DNA of 64,000 nt, taken from Actinobaculum suis (GTDB lineage: Bacteria; Actinomycetota; Actinomycetes; Actinomycetales; Actinomycetaceae). The stretch spans positions 1-64,000 of the forward strand of contig NZ_FNAU01000013.1 in the NCBI RefSeq assembly GCF_900102025.1, written 5' to 3'. This document shows positions 7,540 to 17,959 of this stretch, one piece after another (the first letter of the stretch is position 1; every line of letters starts with the position of its first letter). The translations under genes were made by a program, and so were the position numbers. Below the pieces are notes generated by a model. The model did not search any database, had not been told where the DNA came from, and saw only the letters and a program-made list of their open reading frames with translations.

Positions 7540-9066
7540 ATGGCGAAACTGCATGTAGATCCTAAATATGTGAACGCTACCATTAACGAGCTAATTTGGG
7601 GGTCGTTTACTGAGCACTTAGGCCGATGCATTTATGGAGGGCTTTTCCAGCCCGATCACAAAACTGCGGATGAGAAAGGCCTGCGTCAGGATGTGATTGA
7701 TGAAATTAACGAACTCGGGATAAGTCTAGTGCGCTATCCAGGCGGGAACTTTGTTTCAAACTACAACTGGAAGGACGGTATTGGACCAAAGGAAGATCGC
7801 CCGCGAAGGCTTGAGTTTGCCTGGGCAACCATCGAGCCCAATCAGTTTGGTATTGACGAGTTTATTGACTGGGCTCGAAAGGCAAACGTTGAGCCTATGA
7901 TCGCCGTAAATCTTGGTACGGGCACTCCCAAGGAAGCGGCGGAACTTGTCGAGTACTGCAACCATCCGGGTGGGACGTACTGGAGCGATCTTCGGCGAAA
8001 GAACGGCCATGAGGAGCCATACGGCATCAAGTACTGGTGTCTTGGGAATGAAATGGAGGGAGATTGGCAAGCCGGGCATCTTAGCGCTGAGAACTATGCG
8101 GACAAGGCGCTCGAAGCTGCGAAGATGATGAGATGGGTTGACCGAGACATTAAGCTCGTCGCCTGCGGTAGTTCCTACCATGTACTTCCTGAATACCTGG
8201 AGTGGGATAGGATTGTTCTGAATAAGCTTTATTCGCAAATTGACTATCTTTCCACTCATTTTTATGCCTCGCGTGGAGGGAGCGAGGCTTCTGAATTTAT
8301 CTACGCATGGCACGCTCTAGACGAGCATCTCAGTAATTCCGAGGCTGTTCTCGATTTCGTGAAGGGGAAGCGAGGCGAGACAAAAGACATTCCGGTATGT
8401 CTCGACGAATGGAACGTCTGGAACTTCTCTGATCTCAAGATTGATGGACCAGATGATCTGCTTGGTGCTACAGAGTTGGAGGTTACATCAGCGGAAAGGT
8501 GGGAGGAAGCCCCGCCTATTCTGCAGGAAAAATACACGCTTCTAGATGCATTGACGTTTGCAGGTTTAGGGATGACCCTGATCAACCATGCAGACCGCGT
8601 AGAGATTGCATGTCTAGCCCAGTTGGTAAATGCTATCGCTCCAATTACTACGAGCGAGGAGGGTGGAATCCTACGGCAAGCGATCTGGTATCCGCTCCGT
8701 GAGTTTACGCAGCGTGGACGCGGAGAGGTGCTGGATTACAGGCTGGAATGTACGAAAGTTACGGTCAATGAACGGGAAATTCCAACTGTGTATGCAGCAG
8801 TAGTGCGAAATCCGGAGACTCGCGAATTGACTATCTTCGTATTGAACGCAAATCTTGACGAATCTGTTCCGCTTGAAATACAAGTAAGTGGGCACGATTT
8901 CAAGATTACGGGCGTGCGTAGGCTAGAAGGCGAAAAGCTAAATAGTGTTAATACGTTTGAGAATCCAAACGAAATCTCTATGAAGGAAATGGGCTCTCGC
9001 GATCAATCTGGTGTGGATTTGCCGCCGGCGTCCTTCTCGGTTGTAACTGTGGGGGTAGCAGAATGA
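7540..9066 (+). CDS. abfA: Alpha-L-arabinofuranosidase, GH51, intracellular
   Basis: 508 residues from ATG 7540 after gggagg. It releases L-arabinose from arabino-oligosaccharides. The acid/base is E171 (WCLGNEMEGDW) and the nucleophile E290 (CLDEWNVWN), both in their GH51 contexts; the (beta/alpha)8 barrel is followed by the C-terminal beta-sandwich, ending about residue 500. There is no signal peptide, so it acts in the cytoplasm on imported oligosaccharides. The next gene, a GPH symporter, overlaps its stop by ATGA, so the two are translationally coupled and probably form an import-and-cleave pair. A LacI-type operator lies upstream. Confidence 0.95.
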   Translation: MAKLHVDPKYVNATINELIWGSFTEHLGRCIYGGLFQPDHKTADEKGLRQDVIDEINELGISLVRYPGGNFVSNYNWKDGIGPKEDRPRRLEFAWATIEPNQFGIDEFIDWARKANVEPMIAVNLGTGTPKEAAELVEYCNHPGGTYWSDLRRKNGHEEPYGIKYWCLGNEMEGDWQAGHLSAENYADKALEAAKMMRWVDRDIKLVACGSSYHVLPEYLEWDRIVLNKLYSQIDYLSTHFYASRGGSEASEFIYAWHALDEHLSNSEAVLDFVKGKRGETKDIPVCLDEWNVWNFSDLKIDGPDDLLGATELEVTSAERWEEAPPILQEKYTLLDALTFAGLGMTLINHADRVEIACLAQLVNAIAPITTSEEGGILRQAIWYPLREFTQRGRGEVLDYRLECTKVTVNEREIPTVYAAVVRNPETRELTIFVLNANLDESVPLEIQVSGHDFKITGVRRLEGEKLNSVNTFENPNEISMKEMGSRDQSGVDLPPASFSVVTVGVAE

Positions 9067-10436
9067 GCGAGACCAAACCAGGCCCAGAAGCGAAAATATA
9101 CGGTTTCAAGGGTGAGATTAAAACTTGGAACCGGATAGCATACGGCGCTGGCGATATGGCTGTCAATATTACCTGGGCCGCGCTGGGAATGTTTATTGTA
9201 TTCTTCTATACCGATGTAGCTTTCATTCCCGCGACGGCTGTTGGAACTCTGATGCTACTCGGCAGGGTTTTTGATGGCATTACAGATGTAATTGTGGGAG
9301 CTCTGGTAGATAAAACCGATACCAGGTGGGGGAAAGCAAGGCCTTGGGTCTTGTTCGGCGCGATCCCGTTTGCAGCGTTTTCCACCTTACTCTTCGCAGT
9401 TCCGAATACGTCTGTTTCGGGGAAACTGCTATATGCGTATGTAACTTATCTCCTGATGACTCTTGCATTCACTGCGGTCTGTATTCCATATGGAACCATT
9501 AATACACTGATGACGCGTGACATCAACGAAAGAGCAAAATTGAACGTTTACAGAATGTTCATGGCTCAAATCGGGTTCTTGCTAGTAACTACTGTCACTC
9601 TGCCGCTGGTGAAGCGGCTGGGGAACGATCAGCGTGCGTGGGTTATTGCGTTTGCTATATTGACGAGTTTATCTGTCATTCTATTCTGGTTCACAGTCGC
9701 CGGCACCCGGGAAATCAGAGCGGCTCGAGACGAAGGGCAAGAGAACTTACCCCTTAAAACTAGACTGAAAGCAATGTTCGCTAATAAGTACTGGATTTTA
9801 GCGACAGTTTTCTTCCTTGTGTTTAGTGTGGGTTACGCGTTAAATCAATCTGCTTTGGTTTACTACTGTAAGTGGATATTGGGGAATGAACAACTCGTGT
9901 CTGTACTCACGTGGGCATTCCTGGTTCCGGTTATGGTTGGATTTCTATTTTTGCCGCAACTTATTAGGCGTTACGGTAAAACGAAGCTAATGATGGTGGG
10001 GGTCGTCATTTCATTGATAGGTCTTATCGTGATGGCGGTTGCCCCTGCGAGCTTCACTGTTGCCGTGACCGCTCAGATTCTCAAGGGGTTGGGGCAAGTC
10101 CCACTACTGGGGATTGTGTGGGCTCTTTTCCCGGACACGATCGAATACGGAGAATGGAAAACCGGTATTCGATCTGAAGGCTTGCTATACAGCTCGGGAA
10201 GTTTTGCGCAGAAGCTTGGTATTGGAATCGGAACCGCCCTGATGAGCTGGATCTTAGGCATGGGCGGATACGATGGGGCGGCTTCTGTACAGACCGATGG
10301 TGCTATAAGCGCGATTTTATGGTCGTTTATTTACATACCGATGATCATGTTTGTCCTACAGGCAGTAATCTTGTACTTCTACGATATTGACAAGAAGCTT
10401 CCAACAATTATGAAGGAGTTGAGCGAGAGGCAGTAA
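9063..10436 (+). CDS. GPH-family glycoside-pentoside-hexuronide:cation symporter
   Basis: 457 residues, about 12 transmembrane helices. Family motifs are visible: NRIAYGAGDMAVN near the N-terminus, GRVFDGITDVIVGALVDKTDTRWGKARPW (melibiose carrier-type cation/sugar signature) and FPDTIEYGEWKTGIRSEG in the C-terminal half. The start ATG overlaps the stop of the arabinofuranosidase gene (ATGA). It most likely imports arabinose oligosaccharides or arabinosides by cation symport; the exact substrate is inferred from its partner. Confidence 0.9.
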   Translation: MSETKPGPEAKIYGFKGEIKTWNRIAYGAGDMAVNITWAALGMFIVFFYTDVAFIPATAVGTLMLLGRVFDGITDVIVGALVDKTDTRWGKARPWVLFGAIPFAAFSTLLFAVPNTSVSGKLLYAYVTYLLMTLAFTAVCIPYGTINTLMTRDINERAKLNVYRMFMAQIGFLLVTTVTLPLVKRLGNDQRAWVIAFAILTSLSVILFWFTVAGTREIRAARDEGQENLPLKTRLKAMFANKYWILATVFFLVFSVGYALNQSALVYYCKWILGNEQLVSVLTWAFLVPVMVGFLFLPQLIRRYGKTKLMMVGVVISLIGLIVMAVAPASFTVAVTAQILKGLGQVPLLGIVWALFPDTIEYGEWKTGIRSEGLLYSSGSFAQKLGIGIGTALMSWILGMGGYDGAASVQTDGAISAILWSFIYIPMIMFVLQAVILYFYDIDKKLPTIMKELSERQ

Positions 10437-10588
10437 CGCAATCCTATCCACATTTTCCGACTGTAGAATGGTGAAATGCTTTCGCCATTTAGTGTTTCTC
10501 CCGCAAGGAGTAACCAGGCTACGGATTTTAGTAACCACACCCCAACTGCCCGATTACGGTTAGTCGTGGCGCATGGAAACGGGGAATA

Positions 10589-10649
10589 GGGGAGCTCTTT
10601 AGCGAGCTAGGGATCTATGTTTATCAGCCCTGTTCGCATAGAGCTCCCC
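10589..10649. terminator. Long imperfect hairpin between convergent genes
   Basis: ggggagctct (10589-10598) pairs with agagctcccc (10640-10649), and an inner stem pairs gcgagctaggg with ccctgttcgc. It is placed between the convergent symporter and LacI genes and so is likely a bidirectional terminator. The rest of 10437-10720 holds no gene. Confidence 0.6.
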
Positions 10650-10720
10650 AAATTCGTCTTCTGCTCCGCAACCCGAGGTGCCATTCGGGGCTACCATTAG
10701 CACATCTAGGCGTTGCTGGG

Positions 10721-11737
10721 TCAGACCTTCTTACGGGCGGTGGACTGCCGTACTACAAGATTTGCAGGGATCGGTGTGACATCTGGGTCCTTTCCTTCTA
10801 ACAAAGCGAGGGTGGCTTCGAGGACGCGATGACCGAGCTCCGTGAAGTCTTGAGTAATAGTGGTGAGGGCCGGGCTGTAGAATTCAGATTCAGGCACATT
10901 ATCGAAACCGATCACGGAAATGTCCCCAGGCACATCAATGCCAGTGGCTAGAAAAGCCGCTAGTAGCCCGAGTGCCATTTGGTCATTAGCGGAAAAAACA
11001 GCGGTAGGACGGTCTTCCGGAGCGAGCGAAGAAATCCAAACGCCAGTATCGTAACCGGCGCGGGGACTCCAGTCACCTTCGATAATGCGCGGAGTAATGC
11101 TAGCAGTTTCGCATTCCGCAATTGCGGCTTTTCTACGCCACTGTGCGTCGGTCCAGTTATGCGGTCCGGCCAAAAGGAGAATATCAGTATGGCCCAGCTG
11201 AATGAGGTGGCGGATGGCTGTGCGGGCTCCGCTACCCTGGTCTACCGAAACACTTGGTAGATTAGGTACGGAATCCACGGGTGGCCCAACCATAATGATC
11301 GGCGTATCGGTGTCGAGATGACCGGCGTAGCGCGATAACGATTCGCGGGCGCCGATAACGATAATGGCCGCGACCGCTCCGTTCAAAAGATCGTCAATGG
11401 ATGCGGCAAATTCTTCCTCTGCGGCTTCTCGAATCGACGCGATGAGAACCGCATATCCGTGAGATCTAGCTACTTCCGAAATAGTCGCGAGCGTACGAGA
11501 AGGTCCATACAAGAAAGAACCAACGGCAATAACGCCGATCGTTCTAGACTGCGCCGTAACTAAAGCTCGGGCAGCCAGATTAGGGCGGTAGCCAAGTTGT
11601 TCAATGGCAGCCTCGACCTTTTGTCGGGTGGTTGGGCGCACACCTTCAAAACCATTGATAACTCGGGAAACTGTCTGATGGGAGACTCCGGCAACCTTAG
11701 CAACTTCGGCCATGGAAGGCCGCCGGTGTTTCCGCAT
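10721..11737 (-). CDS. LacI-family repressor, probably of the arabinose genes
   Basis: 338 residues; ATG 11737 follows gtaggagac. The N-terminal HTH and hinge are intact (MAEVAKVAGVSHQTVSRVINGFEG, hinge helix NLAARALV), followed by a periplasmic-binding-protein-like sensor domain with the usual SVDQGSGARTAIRHLIQLGH and VIGFDNVPESEFYSPALTTI motifs. It is convergent with the GH51/GPH pair and upstream of galM and araBDA. Operators with one shared consensus occur before abfA and before araB, supporting a role as the arabinose (or arabino-oligosaccharide) responsive repressor. The effector is inferred. Confidence 0.9.
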   Translation of the reverse strand: MRKHRRPSMAEVAKVAGVSHQTVSRVINGFEGVRPTTRQKVEAAIEQLGYRPNLAARALVTAQSRTIGVIAVGSFLYGPSRTLATISEVARSHGYAVLIASIREAAEEEFAASIDDLLNGAVAAIIVIGARESLSRYAGHLDTDTPIIMVGPPVDSVPNLPSVSVDQGSGARTAIRHLIQLGHTDILLLAGPHNWTDAQWRRKAAIAECETASITPRIIEGDWSPRAGYDTGVWISSLAPEDRPTAVFSANDQMALGLLAAFLATGIDVPGDISVIGFDNVPESEFYSPALTTITQDFTELGHRVLEATLALLEGKDPDVTPIPANLVVRQSTARKKV

Positions 11738-11836
11738 TTGTGTCTCCTACTGGATCTAGCCCTCAAGTTCCTGCTCCAGAAACCAAAGGAAATATTTGTT
11801 ATGGAAGTACAGCATCTGGATAGTAGCTACATGTAA

Positions 11837-13129
11837 CTACCCTTTGAAACTTACGATATTCCAGGTAGCTGTATGCCGTGAACCGGGCCCGAGCTGTACG
11901 AGTCCAATTTTACTATTGAACGCATTTGCCGGGCATGTCATTGCCTCAATAGCAATTCCGGTCCGATCGGGGAAGCCTGGCTTGCCAAGATCCGCCGTAA
12001 AAACTTGCACCCATGGTAATGCACTGACATCCCAGGACACCTGACAACCCTGACCATGTGGGTCTATGATGCGGGCGCTTGCGATGGCCGGTGCGTTGCG
12101 ATCAGGGGTACCGGGCTTAGCTTTTGAACTATTTTCGAGTGCAGCTGCGGCCGTTTCCGAGCCGTTGGCAAACAGAGCGGTAAAGGCGTGGTCGATCTTG
12201 GAACCTCCTAGGGCTTTGCCAGCACGGAAATCAAAGGCTCCGCCAGCAAAACTTGCCGCATCATGCAGAGCCCGTGGCAAAAGCCGGTCCGGGGTAGTTT
12301 CTAGAACCTGGCTGGCTGGAAGTTCCAACTTCCAATCGTCTACCGTCCCCGTACCGCCGCGCACGTACGGATGTGTAGCAATTCCATAAGGAACAGCCTT
12401 GGTCCCAATATTGGTGGCCGTAACTTGCCACGTAAGGCCGGAAGTCGCATCGAGTGTGAAAGTTGCTAGTAGCTCCAAAGCGGAAGGATAAGCCTCTTGC
12501 GCGGAGACCACTGCCCGCCAGACCATATGGCTTTTCGCCGGATTCACAACCGCGCTGTTAGTTGGGGTACCAGTAGGAGAGGTGTCAGCAGGCGTTGCCG
12601 TAGCACCGCGATCGCCGCCCGGTTCTACGAATCCACGTAGCTCATAGTTACCACTAATCTCCATGAGTTCCCAGTTCAGCCAGCAAGCTAGGCCGTGGCT
12701 GGCGTTATTGCGTTCTGGTTCGTTGATTGCCGCCTGGTAGTGCTGGCCGGCAAATTCGTAGCGGCCGGCATCGATACGGTTTGGCCACGGGGCCAAGATG
12801 GCGCCATGAAAAGCGGGCGGCACTAAATCAAGCGGCACGGGCACAATCAAATCCCGTTCCCCATAGCAAAGCTCGCGCAAAGTGGCGCCTACGCTCCCAA
12901 CCGTGGTTTTATACTCCCCAGCAAAAATCGTGGCCGCACTCCCGCCGGCAGGTATACCAACCGAGGCTTGCCGCATAGGGCCGGCAACGGCCGGCGAAAT
13001 GAAACCGGCTGAATCGTGCGCTGTACGCTCCGTAGTGGCCGAATTACCAGCGTCCACAACGGCTGGATTGCCTCCTCCGGACGCGGAATTACGAGAACCG
13101 GCGTGCGGCGTCGGACCTTGAATGTGCAT
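11837..13129 (-). CDS. galM: Aldose 1-epimerase (galactose mutarotase family)
   Basis: 430 residues from ATG 13129 (aggagg 5 nt upstream); a GTG at 13156, also preceded by ggagg, is an alternative. The catalytic residues are in context: His of NNASHGLA, His of GIATHPYVRGG, Asp of KIDHAFT and the base Glu of IAIEAMTCPANAF. It interconverts sugar anomers in the cytoplasm, here presumably L-arabinose. The first 55 residues are Ala/Gly/Ser/Pro-rich, and there is a second low-complexity insert (GGDRGATATPADTSPTGTP...) at about residue 180, so it is longer than typical 290-350 residue epimerases. It diverges from araB. Confidence 0.88.
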   Translation of the reverse strand: MHIQGPTPHAGSRNSASGGGNPAVVDAGNSATTERTAHDSAGFISPAVAGPMRQASVGIPAGGSAATIFAGEYKTTVGSVGATLRELCYGERDLIVPVPLDLVPPAFHGAILAPWPNRIDAGRYEFAGQHYQAAINEPERNNASHGLACWLNWELMEISGNYELRGFVEPGGDRGATATPADTSPTGTPTNSAVVNPAKSHMVWRAVVSAQEAYPSALELLATFTLDATSGLTWQVTATNIGTKAVPYGIATHPYVRGGTGTVDDWKLELPASQVLETTPDRLLPRALHDAASFAGGAFDFRAGKALGGSKIDHAFTALFANGSETAAAALENSSKAKPGTPDRNAPAIASARIIDPHGQGCQVSWDVSALPWVQVFTADLGKPGFPDRTGIAIEAMTCPANAFNSKIGLVQLGPGSRHTATWNIVSFKG

Positions 13130-13414
13130 GGAGCCTCCTGGCGCTGATTTGGGCACAAATGTGCCTCCATTCTTTCACGCGAAGCACCATGAGTGTGTAG
13201 CAAGAGCGAGTTGCCTATGCCTCGAAACCATATGCTCCTAAATGCTGTCTCACCGCAGCTCGCCCGGCACAGCTCGGTGTAGAAGATGGCCGTTTGGTTG
13301 GAGTGAAAGCTTTGGGCCACTACGGCAGGAAAACCTGAGGTAATTCCAAGGGCAGCTTTCGCGAAATCTCCGCGCCGTAAAACCGGTTTTCGTGGTGCTC
13401 AAAATCTATTCTAG

Positions 13415-13507
13415 TGTTAGCGCTGCGCAAATCGGACGGAAATGAGCGCTTGCATTTTTCTAGATCCTGGTGCATCATCGGTTAAAACCGAGGTGTGAGC
13501 GCTAACA
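13415..13507. promoter_or_regulatory. Three LacI-type operator sites between galM and araB
   Basis: tgtgagcgctaaca (13494-13507) is an almost perfect palindrome; tgttagcgct (13415-13424) and tgagcgcttgca (13443-13454) are partial copies. All are in the divergent galM/araB region (13130-13708), which otherwise contains no gene. The consensus matches the operator before abfA, so one LacI regulator probably controls galM, araBDA and abfA. Looping between spaced sites is possible. Confidence 0.6.
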
Positions 13508-13708
13508 AACAGGCGGGTGTGCGGGATTAAAAATCCTGCATAGTGCCCCGCCAGCCGCGATTTCTAATCGAATCGCTGGTAAGCGCAGTTTCACGTGGCC
13601 TGCCGCCAGGCAATAACCACGCCAAGAGGGGTGTATGCGCAACGGTCTATTGCGCCGGCCCTGGATTTTAGAACGCGGGAACTCGAAGGGGAGTTTCAGG
13701 GAGTTTCA

Positions 13709-15415
13709 ATGGTGAAAGAAATACAAAGGCCTGGCCCGGCCGCAGAAATTAGCGCCGGGCAAGCCTCGCTGGGAATCGAATTTGGTTCCACCCGAATTAA
13801 AGCCTGCATTGTAAGCCAAAGTGGCACGCCACTGGCCACCGGTGCCCATGAATGGGAAAACGAAATAGTTGACGGGCACTGGAGTTACCCGTTAGCCAGC
13901 GTACAAACCGGTATGCAAGCTGCATATGCGGATCTATTGGCCAGTTGTGAGGAACGTTATGGGGTGGCCCCGCGAAGTTTTGCCGGGATCGGTGTTTCGG
14001 CGATGATGCACGGCTATCTTGCTTTCGACGCTGCCGGCGAACTGCTGGTGCCTTTCCGTACTTGGCGCGATACAACGACGGCGCAGGCCGCGGCAGCGCT
14101 GACCGAAAGATTCGGGGTGAATATCCCGATGCGGTGGTCGGTGGCACATCTCTATCAAGCAATGTTGGACGGTGAAGAACACGTTTCCCGCATTGACTTC
14201 CTAACCACATTGGCCGGTTACGTGCACTGGCAACTCACGGGCCGCAAGGTACTCGGGGTGGGAGACGCTTCCGGAATGTTTCCGATCGCGGCAAACGGCG
14301 CCGGCTACGATCCAAAGCTATTAGCAAGCTTCCAGGAGCTGATAACAGACCTTGCTGGTAGCGCGCCGGTAACAGTGCCACGCAAGCCCCTGGGCGAGTT
14401 ACTTCCGCAAGTTCTGTTGGCTGGGGAGGAAGCCGGCCGGCTTACTGCCTCAGGAGCTGCCTTCCTGGATCCGAGTGGCACTTTGGAGCCGGGGGTGTTA
14501 TGTGCACCGCCGGAAGGCGATGCGGGTACCGGGATGGTGGTAACAAATGCGGTACGGCCACGTACTGGCAATGTTTCGGTAGGTACTTCGATTTTCCTCA
14601 TGGCCGTACTGGAACGTCCCTTGCGTCAGGTTCACCGCGAAATCGACCCGGTCACCACGCCTACTGGAGAACCGGTAGCAATGGTGCATTGTAATAACGG
14701 TGCCGATGAGTTGGCAATGTGGATGGATCTTTTCCGAGAAGTAGGTGAGGCCCTCGGTGGAGAGATAGCAGATCCTGACGCCGTCTACCGGCGTATCTTG
14801 CCACTCGCGTTGGAGGGTGCACCTGATGGGGGCGGGTTGCTTGCCTTCAACAATATCTCGGGCGAGCCAGTAACTGGTTTGGAATCGGGCCGCCCGGGTG
14901 TACTCCGCGCTCCCGGATGCGTGTTTACCTTACCGAATTTCATGCGCTCGCAAGTGTTTTCGACTTTTGCCGCACTGGCGCTGGGTTTAGAAGTGTTGGC
15001 TACGGAAGACGTGGAGTTAGATGTGCTTTCCGCCCATGGCGGGGTGTTTAGAACGCCCGGAGTAGCGCAAAGGCTTCTCGCGGCGGCGGCCGATACTCCG
15101 ATCACGGTTGCTGAAGGTGCCGCCGAAGGCGGGGCCTGGGGTATGGCCATTTTGGCTGCCTTTGCCGCCCGGGAAAATGCGACAGTGCGGGGCAGTACCT
15201 CTGCGCTTGGTGCAGATCCGGGGCAGAGCGATGCCGGCCAACGTTTGCAAGAGTTCCTTTCTGGGACGGTATTTGCGGCCTCTTCGGCCACGACGATTAC
15301 TCCCTCTGCCACTGATCGGGAAGGTTTCGCGCAGTTTTTGGAGACCTATCGGCAGGCTTTGCCGGTGCAAGAAGCCGCGGTTAACGCAATCGCGGAACGG
15401 GTAATAGCAGCCTAG
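13709..15415 (+). CDS. araB: FGGY-family kinase, probable L-ribulokinase
   Basis: 568 residues from ATG 13709, after caggga, inside a longer open frame. It has the FGGY fold: N-terminal GIEFGSTRIKACIV, GIGVSAMMHGYLAFD, catalytic Asp in GVGDASGMFPI, and C-terminal LSAHGGVFRTPGVAQRLLAAA. It is of the divergent xylulokinase-like type rather than E. coli AraB type. The assignment as ribulokinase (L-ribulose to L-ribulose-5-P) rests on its position: araD follows 17 nt after its stop and araA comes next. The operator cluster upstream supports arabinose control. Confidence 0.82.
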   Translation: MVKEIQRPGPAAEISAGQASLGIEFGSTRIKACIVSQSGTPLATGAHEWENEIVDGHWSYPLASVQTGMQAAYADLLASCEERYGVAPRSFAGIGVSAMMHGYLAFDAAGELLVPFRTWRDTTTAQAAAALTERFGVNIPMRWSVAHLYQAMLDGEEHVSRIDFLTTLAGYVHWQLTGRKVLGVGDASGMFPIAANGAGYDPKLLASFQELITDLAGSAPVTVPRKPLGELLPQVLLAGEEAGRLTASGAAFLDPSGTLEPGVLCAPPEGDAGTGMVVTNAVRPRTGNVSVGTSIFLMAVLERPLRQVHREIDPVTTPTGEPVAMVHCNNGADELAMWMDLFREVGEALGGEIADPDAVYRRILPLALEGAPDGGGLLAFNNISGEPVTGLESGRPGVLRAPGCVFTLPNFMRSQVFSTFAALALGLEVLATEDVELDVLSAHGGVFRTPGVAQRLLAAAADTPITVAEGAAEGGAWGMAILAAFAARENATVRGSTSALGADPGQSDAGQRLQEFLSGTVFAASSATTITPSATDREGFAQFLETYRQALPVQEAAVNAIAERVIAA

Positions 15416-15432
15416 ATGTGGAGGAATTGAAT

Positions 15433-16167
15433 ATGAGCGCGAAGGCGCAAGGGTATACCGCGAGCAAAAGCCTTACCGCATTTTCGCCCGCGGTACAAGA
15501 AAAAGTTGCAGTGGCCCGCCAGCAGGTGGCAGAACTTCACGGGGAACTTACTCGATATGACCTAGTGGTGTGGACGGCAGGGAATGTTTCGCAGAGGGTC
15601 GTCGTCGGGAGCGAACCGAGTTCCGCGGATTTACTGGTAATCAAACCTTCCGGGGTGCGGTATCACGAACTTGCGGCAAGCAATATGGTGGTGTGCGATT
15701 TATATGGGCAGTTGGTGGATGGCCAATACGCACCCTCGTCGGACACCGCGGCGCACGCGTACGTATACCGGCATATGCCGGAAGTAGGCGGGGTCGTACA
15801 CACGCACTCCACTTATGCCACGGCGTGGGCGGCGCGCGGGGAGGAGATTCCCTGTGTGCTCACCATGATGGCTGATGAGTTTGGTGGGTCCATTCCGGTG
15901 GGGCCGTTTGCGGTGATTGGTGACGATTCGATTGGGCGGGGAATTGTGCAGACGTTACGCGATTCGCGTTCGCCGGCGGTGCTGATGCAAAACCACGGGC
16001 CGTTTACCATTGGCGCGGATGCGACGGCGGCGGTGAAAGCGGCGGCCATGGTGGAAGAAGTGGCACGCACTGTGCATATAGCCCGCCAAGGTGGGGAACT
16101 GATCCCGATCGACTCCGAAAAAATTACACAACTCTATAACCGATACCAAAATGTCTACGGGCAATAG
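15433..16167 (+). CDS. araD: L-ribulose-5-phosphate 4-epimerase
   Basis: 244 residues from ATG 15433 (ggagg 9 nt upstream; an in-frame GTG at 15418 overlaps that site and is less likely). Class II aldolase/epimerase fold: substrate phosphate-binding GNVSQR and KPSGVRY, SSDTAAHAYVYRHMPEVGG, the zinc histidines of VVHTHSTYATAW and a later His in LMQNHGPF. It converts L-ribulose-5-P to D-xylulose-5-P using Zn2+. It is cotranscribed with araB. Confidence 0.93.
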   Translation: MSAKAQGYTASKSLTAFSPAVQEKVAVARQQVAELHGELTRYDLVVWTAGNVSQRVVVGSEPSSADLLVIKPSGVRYHELAASNMVVCDLYGQLVDGQYAPSSDTAAHAYVYRHMPEVGGVVHTHSTYATAWAARGEEIPCVLTMMADEFGGSIPVGPFAVIGDDSIGRGIVQTLRDSRSPAVLMQNHGPFTIGADATAAVKAAAMVEEVARTVHIARQGGELIPIDSEKITQLYNRYQNVYGQ

Positions 16168-16346
16168 TAGGGAGACGGTAGCTATGCGGGTAGCTGTGCA
16201 GTGCGAGGCTACCTGCCATCTTTACCCGGACAAAACTTCCAAGGGAAAACCTGCTGGTATGCAGGGTGTACACGCAACTAACTCTGTAGCAAATCCTAAA
16301 ACCTACTAAAAACCCGCACCGAAACTAACAACAAAAGGAGCGAAAA

Positions 16347-17855
16347 ATGCGCAACCCATTTGCGGAGAAGGAAATTTGGTTCCTCACCGGATCCCAGTTT
16401 CTTTACGGACCGGAAACCTTAGAAGAAGTGGCGGCGCAATCGCAGACGATCGCCCGCACCTTAGACGAATCTTCACACACCCCGATCCGTATAGTGTGGA
16501 AGCCGGTACTTACTACTTCCGAGGCGATTTTGCGGACCATGCTAGAAGCTGGCACGAATGAGAAAGTGGTGGGCGTGATTGCATGGATGCATACATTCAG
16601 CCCAGCGAAGATGTGGATCCGCGGCTTGGAATCTTTGCGTAAACCGCTATTGCATCTGCATACCCAGATTGATGAAAAGATGCCCTGGGAACGCATGGAT
16701 ATGGACTTCATGAACCTCAACCAAGCAGCGCATGGAGACCGAGAATTTGCATATATCTTGACCCGCATGGGCGTGCGACGCAGCACTGTAGTGGGTCACT
16801 ACACGCATGAAAAAGTGCAGCGCGAAGTGGGCGTGTGGATGCGCGCCGCAGCCGGTTGGGATGCAGCCCAGAACATGAATCTGGTACGTTTTGGCGACAA
16901 TATGCGTAATGTTGCCGTGACGGAAGGTGATAAAACCGAGGCCGAAATTCGCTTGGGTGTTTCCGTTAATACTTGGGGTGTAAATGACCTGGTTGAGGCC
17001 GTGAGCAGGGTGGACGACGCCGCAGCGGAAGCGCTGTGTGCCGAGTACGAAGAACTGTACGAGGTGCAACCGGAATTGCGGCGAGGTGGGGAACGGCATG
17101 ATTCTCTGGTTTACGGTGCCAAACTCGAGATCGCAATGCGTGGCTTCTTGGAAGCTCACGATGCCGGTGCCTTCACGGATACTTTCGAAGATCTCGGCGC
17201 CTTACGCCAGCTTCCGGGGTTGGCAGTGCAAAGGCTCATGGCCGATGGGTATGGCTTTGGGGCGGAAGGTGATTGGAAGACGGCTGTACTGATCCGCATT
17301 GCCAAGATTATGGGTTACGGCCTGCCCGGTGGAGCTTCCTTGATGGAAGACTATTCCTACAATTTGGTGCCCGGGGAAGAAAAGATCCTCGGCGCGCACA
17401 TGCTGGAAGTATGCCCGACCATTACGCAGGAAAAGCCGCGCCTGGAGATCCACGAGCTCGGAATCGGCGACCGGGAAGATCCGGTGCGTCTGGTATTTAC
17501 CGCCACTCCAGCTGAAGGCGTGGTAGTGGCGATGAGCGATATGCGGGACCGTTTCCGGTTGGTTGCAAACAAAGTACAAGTGGTGGATCCGGATGAGCCG
17601 CTTCCGAATCTGCCCGTGGCACGGGCCGTGTGGCGCCCGCTTCCCAATTTTGAAACCTCGGTGAAGTGCTGGCTTTCCTCCGGCGCCGCCCACCACACGG
17701 TGCTCACCACCCAAGTGGGTATTGAAGCCTGGCGAGCCTTCGCAAATATTGCGGGGATCGAACTAGCAGAGATTGATGAAAACACCGAAGTGAAGCAATA
17801 CCAGGATGCCCTGCGGTGGAACCAGGTGTACTACCGGATTGAACAGGGATTTTAG
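16347..17855 (+). CDS. araA: L-arabinose isomerase
   Basis: 502 residues; ATG 16347 after aaaggagcg. It converts L-arabinose to L-ribulose. It starts with the family pattern [20 protein letters not shown], contains [13 protein letters not shown], the Mn2+-site Glu regions ([28 protein letters not shown]) and the C-terminal His regions ([16 protein letters not shown]). Length is normal. It follows araD after a 179-nt gap without a visible promoter, and a strong hairpin at 17908-17959 ends the unit. Confidence 0.96.
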   Translation: MRNPFAEKEIWFLTGSQFLYGPETLEEVAAQSQTIARTLDESSHTPIRIVWKPVLTTSEAILRTMLEAGTNEKVVGVIAWMHTFSPAKMWIRGLESLRKPLLHLHTQIDEKMPWERMDMDFMNLNQAAHGDREFAYILTRMGVRRSTVVGHYTHEKVQREVGVWMRAAAGWDAAQNMNLVRFGDNMRNVAVTEGDKTEAEIRLGVSVNTWGVNDLVEAVSRVDDAAAEALCAEYEELYEVQPELRRGGERHDSLVYGAKLEIAMRGFLEAHDAGAFTDTFEDLGALRQLPGLAVQRLMADGYGFGAEGDWKTAVLIRIAKIMGYGLPGGASLMEDYSYNLVPGEEKILGAHMLEVCPTITQEKPRLEIHELGIGDREDPVRLVFTATPAEGVVVAMSDMRDRFRLVANKVQVVDPDEPLPNLPVARAVWRPLPNFETSVKCWLSSGAAHHTVLTTQVGIEAWRAFANIAGIELAEIDENTEVKQYQDALRWNQVYYRIEQGF

Positions 17856-17907
17856 CCGATTGGTGAGCGCGGCTACCCGCACCGCTAGTAGGTTATAAAT
17901 ACAACGC

Positions 17908-17959
17908 AACCGGCCAGTTTCGCTGTCATTGGAAACAATGACGCCGAAACTGGCCGGTT
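17908..17959 (+). terminator. Terminator of the arabinose operon
   Basis: A stem of about 23 bp with one small interruption pairs aaccggccagtttcg...tgtcattg with caatgac...cgaaactggccggtt across a gaaa tetraloop, followed by tgctg. It starts 53 nt after the araA stop. Confidence 0.85.
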
